64,000 nt of DNA from Cobetia sp. L2A1 (GTDB lineage: Bacteria; Pseudomonadota; Gammaproteobacteria; Pseudomonadales; Halomonadaceae). Shown here piece by piece: positions 20,475-30,959 of this stretch. The notes beneath the pieces were generated by a model. The model searched no databases and was not told where the DNA came from. It saw only the letters and a list, made by a program, of their open reading frames with translations. How positions within the stretch are numbered: the stretch's first letter is position 1; every line of letters starts with the position of its first letter. The DNA lies in contig NZ_CP047025.1 in assembly GCF_009796845.1 (NCBI RefSeq), positions 3,658,001 to 3,722,000 on the forward strand. Direction: 5' to 3'. The position numbers were made by a program, and so were the translations under genes.

Positions 20475-20489
20475 CAGGAATGATGATTC

Positions 20490-20825
20490 ATGAGTGATAT
20501 TCTCAACCGTCTGTCGGTAGTACTGGCAGAGCGGCGCGACGCTGACCCGACCTCTTCCTATGTGGCGAGCCTGCATCACAAAGGGCTCAACAAGGTGTTA
20601 GAGAAGATCGGCGAAGAGGCGACCGAGACAGTACTGGCCGCCAAGGATTTCACACAGGACGATGTGGACTCTCACCGTGCACTGATCGGTGAAACAGCCG
20701 ACCTGTGGTTCCATTCCCTGGTCATGCTCTCGCACCTGGGATTGGACCATCAGGAAGTGTTAGATGAACTGGCACGCCGCTTTGGCGTCTCGGGTCACGA
20801 TGAAAAGGCCGCTCGCGGTCAGTGA
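20490..20825 (+). CDS. hisE: Phosphoribosyl-ATP pyrophosphohydrolase HisE
   Basis: Second step of histidine synthesis: hydrolysis of phosphoribosyl-ATP to phosphoribosyl-AMP. The 111-residue protein has the all-alpha MazG-like fold signatures [31 protein letters not shown] and [14 protein letters not shown], whose acidic residues bind magnesium. An AGGA site lies 11 bases before the ATG. In related genomes hisI sits just upstream, between ubiB and hisE; here the 258-base gap holds only repeats. Followed by tatABC. Confidence 0.95.
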   Translation: MSDILNRLSVVLAERRDADPTSSYVASLHHKGLNKVLEKIGEEATETVLAAKDFTQDDVDSHRALIGETADLWFHSLVMLSHLGLDHQEVLDELARRFGVSGHDEKAARGQ

Positions 20826-20935
20826 TGGATCAGCAACTTATCGGCGCAAGCCATTTTTCTCGGCAGCGGTGACGACACCCTGCAAGACTCAAGGCCTCAT
20901 GACCTAGTCTCAGCGGCCACAACGGAGAACTTCCC

Positions 20936-21190
20936 ATGTTAGGTGGCATCAGTATCTGGCAGCTTTTGATCGTACTCGGCATCATCATCTTGATTTTCGG
21001 AACCAAGAAGCTACGCAACGTCGGGTCTGATCTCGGTGGTGCGGTGAAGGGCTTCAAGGGCGCCATGAAAGAAGAAGAGAAAAAGTCGGAAGAGACGGCC
21101 GCTCAGCAGAAGGTTGCTCATGAGGAGTCGCGCGGCGAAACCATCGATGTCGAGGCTGAACGCCGCGATGCCGCTGACAAGCGCTCGTAA
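20936..21190 (+). CDS. tatA: Sec-independent translocase subunit TatA
   Basis: Pore-forming component of the twin-arginine translocase. 84 residues: N-terminal membrane helix ([18 protein letters not shown]), the FGTKKLR hinge, the amphipathic helix with [15 protein letters not shown], and a charged disordered tail. First gene of tatABC, five bases before tatB; a GGAG site precedes the start. Confidence 0.97.
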   Translation: MLGGISIWQLLIVLGIIILIFGTKKLRNVGSDLGGAVKGFKGAMKEEEKKSEETAAQQKVAHEESRGETIDVEAERRDAADKRS

Positions 21191-21195
21191 CCCGC

Positions 21196-21672
21196 ATGTT
21201 CGATATCGGCTTTTTTGAATTGGCATTGATCGCGCTACTGGCGTTGATCGTGCTCGGCCCGGAGCGTCTGCCTCGGGCCGCCCGTACGGCGGGCCTGTGG
21301 CTAGGCCGCATCAAGCGCAGCGTCTCGGGCATTCAGCAGGAAATCAGTGCACAGCTGGAAGCCGAAGAACTGCGTCAGACGCTCAATGAGCAGAAGAAAC
21401 AGCTCGACGAGACGTTGGCTCACGCACGCAATGAAGCACGCGACGTGGAGAACAGCATCACACAGCCGACACCCCCTGCTGACACTGCGCCGTCTGTCGG
21501 CAAGGCGCCTTCTCTCGACAAGGCTACTGCTGTCGACAAGGCACCAACTGTCGGTCAGTCCTCTACCGTACTGCCTACGCCCGAAAGCTCCCGCCCTGCT
21601 GGGGCTGACAAGCTCGACGGTGAGCCGAACGCCGCATCCATCACCAGTGAGTCACGGGAGCCGCGTTCCTGA
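21196..21672 (+). CDS. tatB: Sec-independent translocase subunit TatB
   Basis: Receptor partner of TatC. The N-terminus MFDIGFFELALIALLALIVL with G-P-E-R-L-P is diagnostic for TatB, followed by an amphipathic helix and a long disordered tail containing near-repeats of (S/A)VxKAP(S/T) units (about residues 98-125). The tail resembles recent repeat expansion. Its stop overlaps the tatC start by one base (TGATG). Confidence 0.96.
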   Translation: MFDIGFFELALIALLALIVLGPERLPRAARTAGLWLGRIKRSVSGIQQEISAQLEAEELRQTLNEQKKQLDETLAHARNEARDVENSITQPTPPADTAPSVGKAPSLDKATAVDKAPTVGQSSTVLPTPESSRPAGADKLDGEPNAASITSESREPRS

Positions 21673-22469
21673 TGAGTGATCCGCATGCCCCGGAGCCGGA
21701 TTCAACCTCCACCGGCGAGACTGTCCACGCACCGCTCATTGAGCATCTTATCGAGCTACGCTCAAGATTATTGCGTGCCACTGTCGTTGTGCTGGTGGTG
21801 TTTGCCGCGCTGTATGGCTTCTCCAATCAGATTTACCTCTACGTGGCTGAGCCTTTGATGGCGCTGCTGCCGCCAGGGTCACAGATGATCGCCACAGAAG
21901 TGGCCTCGCCCTTCCTGGCTCCCTTCAAGTTGACACTGGTCGTGGCGCTATTCCTTGGCATCCCCATGGTGCTATATCAGGCTTGGGCCTTCATCGCGCC
22001 AGGGCTTTACGAAAACGAGAAAGCATTGGCACTACCGTTGCTCGCCTCCAGCATTGTGTTGTTCTATGCCGGCGCTGCCTTCGCGTACTACGTGGTGTTC
22101 CCGCTGCTGTTCAAGTTCTTTACCACTACAGGCCCCGAGAACGTGGCGATCATGACGGACATCAATCAATATCTGAATTTTGTCCTCAAGCTGTTCTTCG
22201 CCTTCGGTGTCGCGTTCGAGATTCCCATTGCCACCTTCCTGCTGATCTGGACAGGTGCCACGTCAGTTGAGGCGCTAAGCAAAAAGCGCCCTTACATCGT
22301 GATCGGCTGTTTCGTGGTCGGCATGATGCTGACGCCGCCGGATGTGATTTCTCAATCACTGCTGGCGATTCCGATGTGGCTGTTATTTGAAGTTGGCATT
22401 CTGTCGGCACGCTTCTTCAAACGTCGTCGCGCATTGCCAGCGAAAGATGCCACACAAGAACCATCGTAA
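21672..22469 (+). CDS. tatC: Sec-independent translocase subunit TatC
   Basis: Six-helix inner-membrane core of the Tat translocase that reads the twin-arginine signal. Conserved features are the N-terminal LIEHLIELRSRLLRA, the cytoplasmic/periplasmic glycine-proline turns (PFKLTLVVALFLGIPMVLYQ, FIAPGLYENEKA) and the sixth helix. 265 residues. PhoX, a Tat substrate, is encoded about 5 kb downstream. A very strong terminator follows. Confidence 0.97.
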   Translation: MSDPHAPEPDSTSTGETVHAPLIEHLIELRSRLLRATVVVLVVFAALYGFSNQIYLYVAEPLMALLPPGSQMIATEVASPFLAPFKLTLVVALFLGIPMVLYQAWAFIAPGLYENEKALALPLLASSIVLFYAGAAFAYYVVFPLLFKFFTTTGPENVAIMTDINQYLNFVLKLFFAFGVAFEIPIATFLLIWTGATSVEALSKKRPYIVIGCFVVGMMLTPPDVISQSLLAIPMWLLFEVGILSARFFKRRRALPAKDATQEPS

Positions 22470-22502
22470 GCGTGCGACACGCTAGCTAGCCGTGAATCGT
22501 CC

Positions 22503-22541
22503 AAACGCAAACACCCCGCCATTGGCGGGGTGTTTGCGTTT
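22503..22541. terminator. Bidirectional terminator between tatC and elbB
   Basis: A perfect 18-pair stem (left arm 22503-22520, right arm 22524-22541, three-base loop) with A and T ends on both sides. It lies between convergent tatC and elbB. Confidence 0.93.
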
Positions 22542-22603
22542 TATATCTTGAAAGTCGTGTCTGGCTTCATGAGTGGTTAACGCGAGTTAACATTCATTGG
22601 CGG

Positions 22604-23293
22604 CTAGTTCTGCTTATCCGCCTCACGTGCCTGATCATCCGTGATCCAGCCGTCGATACGATCCACCAGCTTGAAAATACCTTCGGCTGCTTCACTGATG
22701 CGCTCAGCCAGCATGTAGGCAGGCGTGGTAATAACGCGATTGGCAGCGTCGATCACGATATCCGTCACTTCACAACTCTTGTGCAAGCCGCCCTGCGCAC
22801 TGATCGCACCTGCGACACTGGCATCGCTACCCACGGTAACGGAAATGCCCTGCCCCAACAGCTGCGGCACCATTACCGGCGCAATGCACATCACACCAAT
22901 CGGCTTGCCTTCCTCATGGAAGGGCTGCACGGCGGCGCGCAGGCCCTCGATAACCTCGAAATCAGCACCCTTGACAGCAAAGTTACTCAGATTCTTGGCG
23001 GCACCAAAGCCACCAGGCAGAATCAGTGCATCAAAGTCATCGACAGAAAGTTCATCCAGCGGCCGTACCTTGCCTCGCGCCAGGCGTGCAGACTCGATGA
23101 GCACGTTGCGAGTCTCGTGCATTTCTTCGCCTGTAGAATGATTGATCACATGATGCTGCTCGATATCGGGCGCAAAGCATTCATAGGCAATGCCCAGCTG
23201 ATCGAGACGCAACATGGTCAAGGTCGTTTCGTAGATTTCGGAGCCATCGTAGACACCGCAACCGGAAAGGATCAGCGCTACCTGCTTGGTCAT
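22604..23293 (-). CDS. elbB: Isoprenoid biosynthesis-associated glyoxalase/deglycase-like protein ElbB
   Basis: Class I glutamine-amidotransferase-like/DJ-1 superfamily protein; E. coli ElbB has weak glyoxalase activity and was linked to lycopene yield. Recognised by KQVALILSGCGVYDGSEIYE, CFAPDIEQHHVINH, DALILPGGFGAAKNLSNFA and the nucleophile-elbow Cys in PIGVMCIAP. The start at 23293 has GGAG upstream and gives 229 residues, near the E. coli 217. Physiological role not settled. Confidence 0.93.
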   Translation of the reverse strand: MTKQVALILSGCGVYDGSEIYETTLTMLRLDQLGIAYECFAPDIEQHHVINHSTGEEMHETRNVLIESARLARGKVRPLDELSVDDFDALILPGGFGAAKNLSNFAVKGADFEVIEGLRAAVQPFHEEGKPIGVMCIAPVMVPQLLGQGISVTVGSDASVAGAISAQGGLHKSCEVTDIVIDAANRVITTPAYMLAERISEAAEGIFKLVDRIDGWITDDQAREADKQN

Positions 23294-24732
<1,439 letters not shown>

Positions 24733-24762
24733 CAACCCCGGCGACTGCGGCTGACCGGGATC

Positions 24763-27072
24763 ATGGAGTTGATGATGGAACAGACGCACAAGCACACCCG
24801 TGACGATCACTCGGATACCTTGGCGGACGTCAGTATCCGCCCGGCTCAGGATGATTCGGAAGCTGCCGCACCGGCAGCTTCCGGTGAACTTCAGATCAGC
24901 GGGGCAGACCTGCCGACGGATGAACCACCCGCACTGGAACCACCGCCTCTGCGGGTCAACCGGACCCGCACTGGCATTCATGCCAAGGCAACGCTCTCAC
25001 CGGAAGCGGACCTTGCGGATCCGGCACTATATTTCAACCGCGAACTGTCCAACCTTCAATTCAATATCCGTGTACTCGAACAGGCACAGGACACTTCGCA
25101 CCCTCTGCTCAATCGACTGATGTTCCTGCTGATCTTCACGTCCAACATGGACGAATTCTTCGAAATTAGAGTGGCTGGCCTCAAGCATCAGATCGCCTTT
25201 GATCGAACTGATCCCGGTCCCGATGGCATGCTGCCCGGCAAGGTGCTGGATGAGATCTCACGCATCACTCACGAGCAGGTAGAGCGTCAGTACCGCATTC
25301 TCAACGAGGAGCTGATCCCCGCCCTTGAAGAGCAGCACATCCGCTTTCGACGCCGCAATCAGTGGAACGCCAAGCAGAAGGCCTGGGTGCGCAGCTACTT
25401 CGAGGACGAGATTCAACCCGTCATCAGCCCGATCGGGCTCGATCCGTCGCATCCCTTCCCGCGCCTCGTCAACAAGAGCCTCAATTTCATCGTCGAGCTG
25501 GAAGGCAAGGATGCCTTTGGCCGCGAAGGTGGCCTGGCCATTCTACCAGCGCCACGCTCACTGCCACGCCTGATTCGGGTGCCCGACGACATCACCGATG
25601 CTGGCTACACCGAATATGTCTTCCTGTCCTCGATGATTCATGCGCATGCTCAGGAGCTATTCCCGGGGATGAAGATCAAGGGCTGTTATCAGTTCCGTCT
25701 GACACGTAACGCCGACTTGTCCGTCGATGCCGAGGATGTCTCGGACCTTGCCTCCGCGTTGCGTGGTGAGCTGCTGGCACGCCGTTATGGCGACGGTGTC
25801 CGCTTGGAAGTGGCCGACAACTGCCCCGAGACGCTCTATGCCTTCCTGCTCAAGCAATTCGAACTGGAGCTGCGCGATCTTTATCAGGTCAAAGGGCCCG
25901 TCAATCTCAATCGCTTGATGGAAGTCATCGGCGATGTCGGCCGCGAGGACCTGCTCTACGCGCCCTTCACGCCCGGCATTCCGAAGGCATTGAAAGGTGA
26001 TGGCAGTCTGTTCGATGCCATCCGCCGCGAAGACATCCTGCTTCATCATCCGTTCCAGTCATTCTCGCCGGTCGAGAATCTGATGGCCGAAGCGGCACGC
26101 GACCCCAACGTGCTGGCGATCAAGCAGACGCTCTATCGCACGGGCGCTGACTCCAACATCGTCTCATCTCTGGTGGAAGCGGCACGTCAGGGCAAGGAGA
26201 TCACGGTCGTGATCGAGCTGCGCGCGCGCTTCGATGAAGCAGACAACCTGCAGCTGGCATCACGCCTGCAAGAAGCCGGTGCCATCGTCATCTACGGCGT
26301 GATGGCCTACAAGACCCACGCCAAGATGCTGCACATCGTGCGCCGCGAGAATGGTGAGCTGCGCCATTACGCTCACCTGGGCACGGGCAACTATCATGCA
26401 AAGACGGCGCGTCTGTATACCGATTACAGCCTGCTGACCTCCAACGAGACGCTATGCGAGGATGTCCACAAGGTCTTCCAGCAACTGACGGGCATGGGCA
26501 AGCAGCGCACGATCGAGAAGTTGCTGCATGCGCCCTTCACTCTGCATGAGCGCATGGTGGAGATGATCGATCGCGAGACCCGCAATGCCGAGAAGGGCAA
26601 GCGCGCGCACGTCATCGTCAAGTGCAATTCGCTGACGGAACCCAAGCTGATTCGTGCGTTGTATCGTGCCTCACGCGCTGGCGTACAGTGCGATCTGATC
26701 ATCCGTGGTGTGTGTTGCCTACGCCCTGGCGTGCCAGGTATCTCCGACAACATCCGCGTGCGCTCAGTGATCGGGCGCTTCCTCGAGCACACGCGCACCT
26801 TCCACTTCCACAATGCCGGCAGCCCGGAAACCTGGTGTTCCAGTGCGGACTTCATGGAGCGCAACATGTTCCACCGCGTCGAGACCTGCTTCCCGCTGCT
26901 GGACAAGAAACTGGCCCAGCGCGTCCGCAAGGATCTGGACACTTATCTGGTCGACAACTGCCAAAGCTGGCGCCTCGAAAGCGACGGCCACTATACCCAG
27001 TTGGATGCCGGCGATGCCGAGCCGATCAGCGTGCAGGAGACCCTGCTGTTCGCCTACGCTGCCAAGGCCTGA
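24763..27072 (+). CDS. ppk: Polyphosphate kinase 1
   Basis: Reversibly builds inorganic polyphosphate from ATP. After a divergent acidic N-terminal stretch (about 85 residues) comes the usual start YFNRELSNLQFNIRVLEQA, then the two phospholipase-D-like halves with catalytic histidines in YKTHAKMLHIVRR and TGNYHAKTARLYTD, and the C-terminal FHFHNAGSPETWCSSADFMERN. About 769 residues; ATGs at 24772 and 24775 are possible alternatives to 24763. It may be co-transcribed with hemB. Confidence 0.96.
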   Translation: MELMMEQTHKHTRDDHSDTLADVSIRPAQDDSEAAAPAASGELQISGADLPTDEPPALEPPPLRVNRTRTGIHAKATLSPEADLADPALYFNRELSNLQFNIRVLEQAQDTSHPLLNRLMFLLIFTSNMDEFFEIRVAGLKHQIAFDRTDPGPDGMLPGKVLDEISRITHEQVERQYRILNEELIPALEEQHIRFRRRNQWNAKQKAWVRSYFEDEIQPVISPIGLDPSHPFPRLVNKSLNFIVELEGKDAFGREGGLAILPAPRSLPRLIRVPDDITDAGYTEYVFLSSMIHAHAQELFPGMKIKGCYQFRLTRNADLSVDAEDVSDLASALRGELLARRYGDGVRLEVADNCPETLYAFLLKQFELELRDLYQVKGPVNLNRLMEVIGDVGREDLLYAPFTPGIPKALKGDGSLFDAIRREDILLHHPFQSFSPVENLMAEAARDPNVLAIKQTLYRTGADSNIVSSLVEAARQGKEITVVIELRARFDEADNLQLASRLQEAGAIVIYGVMAYKTHAKMLHIVRRENGELRHYAHLGTGNYHAKTARLYTDYSLLTSNETLCEDVHKVFQQLTGMGKQRTIEKLLHAPFTLHERMVEMIDRETRNAEKGKRAHVIVKCNSLTEPKLIRALYRASRAGVQCDLIIRGVCCLRPGVPGISDNIRVRSVIGRFLEHTRTFHFHNAGSPETWCSSADFMERNMFHRVETCFPLLDKKLAQRVRKDLDTYLVDNCQSWRLESDGHYTQLDAGDAEPISVQETLLFAYAAKA

Positions 27073-27114
27073 TGCTTTTCTGCTATTGCTGACATCATAT
27101 CGTCTCCGCCCTTT

Positions 27115-27146
27115 CGACCCTCACGCTAACCCGTGAGGGTCGTTTT
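27115..27146 (+). terminator. Intrinsic terminator of ppk
   Basis: CGACCCTCACG and CGTGAGGGTCG form an 11-pair stem with a six-base loop, followed by TTTT, 43 bases after the ppk stop. Confidence 0.9.
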
Positions 27147-27238
27147 CGTTATGAGCAACTTCGCACAACACCATCACACAGGATGCTCGTCACTCCTTTG
27201 CTCGCTTGATGAGCGCTGGTCTGACACAGATACACATG

Positions 27239-27272
27239 AAAAAGCCCCCGCATCTTGGATGCAGGGGCTTCA
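27239..27272 (-). terminator. Intrinsic terminator of phoX
   Basis: On the minus strand AGCCCCTGCATC and GATGCGGGGGCT pair over 12 positions (one G-T), followed by a T run, about 38 bases after the phoX stop. Confidence 0.88.
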
Positions 27273-27309
27273 TTGACACTCAGGCGTGATCCGTCACACC
27301 GCCAGCGTC

Positions 27310-29463
27310 TCAGACACCGACCTGGCCACCATCGGCACGCTGAATCACGACGGTGGATGCACGCGGACGCACGCTCCCTTGTGTCACGGCAGTAGCATCA
27401 TCGCCCTGCGGCCAATTACTCGGATGCTGGATGTTGACGAATAGCGCCGTTCTGTCTGGCGTCGCGAAGATCCCGGTCACTTCACAGCCATTCGGGCCCA
27501 CCGCAAAGCGCTTGAGCTGCGCCTGGTTGTCAGCACCGATCACCGCAGCATCGCCCTCAGCCTGCTGGAGTGCCGCCGGCACGACAGCCAGAACCTGATC
27601 ATTGGTGGCATCTGCCACGCCTTCATAACCGTTGTCAGTCTCGATCCACAGGATACCCTGGCCGTCTTCACGCTCATCGAAGTACAGGCCATCGGGACTG
27701 GCAAACTGGTTCATCTCGGTCAGGCCGGACAGGTTGTCCGCATCACTGGCAGCGGCACCAAAGACGAAGATTTCCCAATCGAAGTTGCCATGCCCTTCAG
27801 TTTCGCGCCAGCGGATGATCTGGCCTGCCTCGTTATCGGCACGCGGGTTGGCAGCGTTGGCCGGTGCTGTCTTGTAGCCGACACCCAGTTCTTCAATCGC
27901 CTTGCCATCGGCCGTGAAGGCCGCAGCAGATCCCTTTTCGGTACGATCAGTGTTGTTGGTCAACGTCATGTAGACCTCACCCGAGATCGGGTCCACCGCG
28001 CCCCACTCCGGGCGGTCCATCGGTGTCGCACCCATCAGATCAGCCGCATCAGCGGTATGCACGATGATGCCAGCCAGATCATCGGCAGCCAGATTCAAGG
28101 CCGCTGCCAGCGTGCGGCCATCCTTGGTCACGGAGTCCGGTGTCAGCTTGAGCCATTTGCCAGTGCCATCGGCAGAGAACTGGGCAACATGCAGCGTGCC
28201 CTTGTCCATGTACTTGCTGCCGATCGCCAGACGGTCCTTCTTGTCTCCTGCCACATGTGCATCGGAGGCATCCCACTTGGCGTCAGACACGAATTTGTAG
28301 ATGTATTCGTTGCGCGAGTCATGACCCGAATAGAAAACGACTGGCTCGCCTGCCACCAGCTTGCCCGGCCAGCAGCCTTCGTGACGGAAACGACCGAGTG
28401 CAGTGCGCTTGACGGCCTTGGCGTCGGTATAGGGATCGATCTCGACGATATAGCCGAAGGACCGCGGCTCATTGCGGTAATCGCCGGTAGCGCTATCTGC
28501 GGTCGGAGTGTTGTCAAAGCGTGCAAATTCACCGCTGACCTCGCCGGCATCACCTGCGGCGGTTTCCCATCCATAACGGCCGCGCTCGGTCTCGATGCCG
28601 AGACGATCATCGTCCAACTCGCGACCTTCACGCTTGACGAAATATCCCGGCCAGTTCTCTTCACAGGTCAGGTAGGTGCCCCACGGGGTATAGCCATTGG
28701 CGCAGTTGTTGTTGGTACCACGTGCCAGCATGCCGTCTTTCGAGAACACCGTCTTGACGTAGTCGCTACCGGCCACCGGACCACTAAGCTCCATTTCGCT
28801 GACGCTGGTGAAACGACGGTTGTAGCCGGATTCTGTCACCACGTTCCACTTGCCAGCGGTATCTTTCTTGATCTCGATGACCGACACACCGTGTGCATTG
28901 ATCTCGGTACGCACTTCATCCGCCGGACGCTTGCCTTCATCGGTATTGGTTGCACCGCCCTTGGGCGCCCACAGGGCATCCTGGTCGATATATTCGTTGT
29001 TCATGACCAGCAGGAAGTTGCTGGAGGCTGTCTCTGCCGCGAGTGCGAAGTTGTGCATGCCATCATGGTGCATGCCGACGCTGTTGGCCTGAATCTCAGG
29101 CGTCAGGGCAAGATCTTCACGCCACTGTGGCGCAGCGCTATTGAGCGGTGTACCCCACGGCGCCAACACCTGAGCGGTATAGCCAGCGGGAACGACGAAG
29201 GCATCGGTACGCGAGCCATTGATGGACTCGAACGCCAGAGTCAGCGGAGTCTTCTCGGGCATGGGTGCTTTTTTGTTGCTGTCGTCACTATTGGCAGCAC
29301 CGCTGAAACCGGCAAGACCAAAGCCACCCAGTACGCTGACAGCCGCCATCCCCAGACCACCCTGTAACACATTGCGGCGAGAGATATGCTTTTCGATGAC
29401 AGATGAAAACGGCTCATTGCTACTGGCATTCAGCAGGCGATGATCTTCAATTTCCTTGCTCAT
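27310..29463 (-). CDS. phoX: PhoX-family alkaline phosphatase, Tat-exported
   Basis: Calcium/iron-dependent periplasmic phosphatase releasing phosphate from organic phosphate esters. The N-terminus has a twin-arginine signal (SRRNVLQGG, about residues 28-36, followed by a hydrophobic stretch and an Ala-rich site). DUF839 signatures follow: GMHHDGMHNFA, YLTCEENWPGYF, GFGYIVEIDP-like and GRFRHEGCWPGK with the active-site region, and GEVYMTLTNN. 717 residues. The start has GGGGAA six bases upstream. A Pho box lies about 90 bases upstream, so PhoB control under phosphate starvation is likely. Confidence 0.95.
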   Translation of the reverse strand: MSKEIEDHRLLNASSNEPFSSVIEKHISRRNVLQGGLGMAAVSVLGGFGLAGFSGAANSDDSNKKAPMPEKTPLTLAFESINGSRTDAFVVPAGYTAQVLAPWGTPLNSAAPQWREDLALTPEIQANSVGMHHDGMHNFALAAETASSNFLLVMNNEYIDQDALWAPKGGATNTDEGKRPADEVRTEINAHGVSVIEIKKDTAGKWNVVTESGYNRRFTSVSEMELSGPVAGSDYVKTVFSKDGMLARGTNNNCANGYTPWGTYLTCEENWPGYFVKREGRELDDDRLGIETERGRYGWETAAGDAGEVSGEFARFDNTPTADSATGDYRNEPRSFGYIVEIDPYTDAKAVKRTALGRFRHEGCWPGKLVAGEPVVFYSGHDSRNEYIYKFVSDAKWDASDAHVAGDKKDRLAIGSKYMDKGTLHVAQFSADGTGKWLKLTPDSVTKDGRTLAAALNLAADDLAGIIVHTADAADLMGATPMDRPEWGAVDPISGEVYMTLTNNTDRTEKGSAAAFTADGKAIEELGVGYKTAPANAANPRADNEAGQIIRWRETEGHGNFDWEIFVFGAAASDADNLSGLTEMNQFASPDGLYFDEREDGQGILWIETDNGYEGVADATNDQVLAVVPAALQQAEGDAAVIGADNQAQLKRFAVGPNGCEVTGIFATPDRTALFVNIQHPSNWPQGDDATAVTQGSVRPRASTVVIQRADGGQVGV

Positions 29464-29538
29464 GAATATTCCCCGGTGTCAGGTTGCGGGTTGTTCTTCT
29501 GGGACATGGCAGCCAATCGCTTACCAAAGGCCACAGAA

Positions 29539-29572
29539 GTGATACGCGAACCGGATGACATTCATGTGACGG
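29539..29572 (-). promoter_or_regulatory. Pho box and -10 element upstream of phoX
   Basis: On the minus strand CCGTCAC-ATGA-ATGTCAT (29572-29555) matches the PhoB box (CTGTCAT, four bases, CTGTCAT) at most positions, and a -10-like TATCAC (29544-29539) begins exactly ten bases later, the spacing seen in PhoB-activated promoters. Seen in sequence; regulation is inferred. Confidence 0.75.
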
Positions 29573-29597
29573 AGCCAAGGCAGTACGGCAGAGACGA

Positions 29598-29631
29598 CGA
29601 CACCCAGCGACAGGAAAGCCGCTGGGTGTCG
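29598..29631 (-). terminator. Hairpin after the DAHP synthase gene
   Basis: CGACACCCAGCG and CGCTGGGTGTCG form a perfect 12-pair stem with a ten-base loop, 137 bases after the aroF stop. There is no T run, so it may be a Rho-dependent end or transcript-stabilising structure. Confidence 0.5.
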
Positions 29632-29768
29632 GGGTATCGAGAGAGATCGAGGGTGATCAGCAAACTATCGAAAAGCGATCGAGATCAAGCCAGTATCTGC
29701 CAGCATCAGCCCAAAATACCTTTTGGACTTAGGCCAAGAATCAATGCCAGAGCGTACTCGAGTAGCTA

Positions 29769-30914
29769 TCAGATACTCCGTAGACGCTCAGCCGCGAGCA
29801 TCAGCAGGTGCTCCGTCGTCTCCCAGCCGAGGCAGGCATCGGTGACAGACACGCCATGACGCAGCTGAGACAACCGTGAGGCCACCGGTAGCGCCTGCTT
29901 ACCTTCATTGAGATGGCTCTCAAGCATCACGCCAACCAATGCGTCGTCGCCTTGCATGCGCTGAGACAGCACATCGAGCATCACTTCGCTTTGCCGACGA
30001 TGGTCCTTGCGCGAATTGGCATGACTACAATCCACCATCAGACGTGGTGTCAGGCCTGCACTTTCCAACTCACGGCGACAGGCTGCCACAGAGGCTGCAT
30101 CGTAATTGGGCTGACCGTGGCCACCGCGCAACACGACATGCGTGTGCGGGTTACCCGTGGTCTCGATCAAGGCCGGACGACCATCGTCGTCCATACCGAA
30201 GTGACGGTGACCATGCGCTGCTGCCCCTATCGCCTGTATCGCGACCTCAACACCACCGTCAGTGCCATTCTTGAAACCCACTGCACAACCAAGGCCTGAA
30301 GCCATCTCACGGTGAATCTGAGACTCTGTGGTACGCGCACCGATAGCGGCCCAGCCCAGCAGGTCTTCCAGGTAGGCGGCCGTCAGCGGCTGTAGCAGCT
30401 CGGTCGCGACGGGCAGTCCCATCTGATTGATTTCCAGCATCAGCTGACGTGCCTGATGCAGACCGGCGGCCATGTCATCACTACCGTCTAGATGCGGATC
30501 ATAAGCCAGTCCCTTCCAGCCGACTGTCGTACGCGGCTTCTCGACATAGACACGCATCACCAACTTGAGACGATCACGCACCTTGGGCTCTATTGCTACC
30601 AGGCGAGCTGCGTATTCACGTGCAGCCTTCGTGTCGTGGATCGAACATGGCCCCACGACAACCAGCATGCGGTCATCTTCACCGGCGAGAATGGCGTTGA
30701 TCTCGGCACGATGCTGAAGAAGTTCGGTTTGCAGTGCAGCACTGACTGGCAGGCTCACTCGTAGTTCAGCGGCGCTGGGCAAGGCTTCACGACTGATGCG
30801 CCCAGTAGTCAGGGAAGGTGTCGGGCGGGCATCAGGGATCGTCACAGTAGCGTTCTCGGTCTCATTCTCGGAAAGGTCGTTAGCCGTCATGACACGTTCA
30901 AGGCTGGCATTCAT
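29769..30914 (-). CDS. aroF: 3-deoxy-7-phosphoheptulonate (DAHP) synthase, class I
   Basis: First step of the shikimate pathway: condensation of phosphoenolpyruvate and erythrose 4-phosphate. Family motifs: VVVGPCSIHD, RVYVEKPRTTVGWKG, the metal and substrate residues in GWAAIGARTTESQIHRE, GFKNGTDGG, and MVDCSHANSRKDH. 381 residues from the ATG at 30914, which has GGAGA upstream; a TTG-started form would add 14 residues. The N-terminus is about 30 residues longer than usual. Feedback class cannot be read reliably, so the aroF name (over aroG/aroH) is loose. Two aromatic-codon leader frames lie upstream. Confidence 0.93.
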   Translation of the reverse strand: MNASLERVMTANDLSENETENATVTIPDARPTPSLTTGRISREALPSAAELRVSLPVSAALQTELLQHRAEINAILAGEDDRMLVVVGPCSIHDTKAAREYAARLVAIEPKVRDRLKLVMRVYVEKPRTTVGWKGLAYDPHLDGSDDMAAGLHQARQLMLEINQMGLPVATELLQPLTAAYLEDLLGWAAIGARTTESQIHREMASGLGCAVGFKNGTDGGVEVAIQAIGAAAHGHRHFGMDDDGRPALIETTGNPHTHVVLRGGHGQPNYDAASVAACRRELESAGLTPRLMVDCSHANSRKDHRRQSEVMLDVLSQRMQGDDALVGVMLESHLNEGKQALPVASRLSQLRHGVSVTDACLGWETTEHLLMLAAERLRSI

Positions 30915-30959
30915 GGTCTTTATCTCCGGTGATGAAGCATCTGCTCCATCACGCAATAT

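Noticed and set aside
27790..29367. Long open frame (over 500 codons) on the strand opposite phoX
   Set aside because: PhoX is fully supported by domain motifs, Tat signal and promoter; the opposite frame is a by-product of GC-rich codon use and matches no family.
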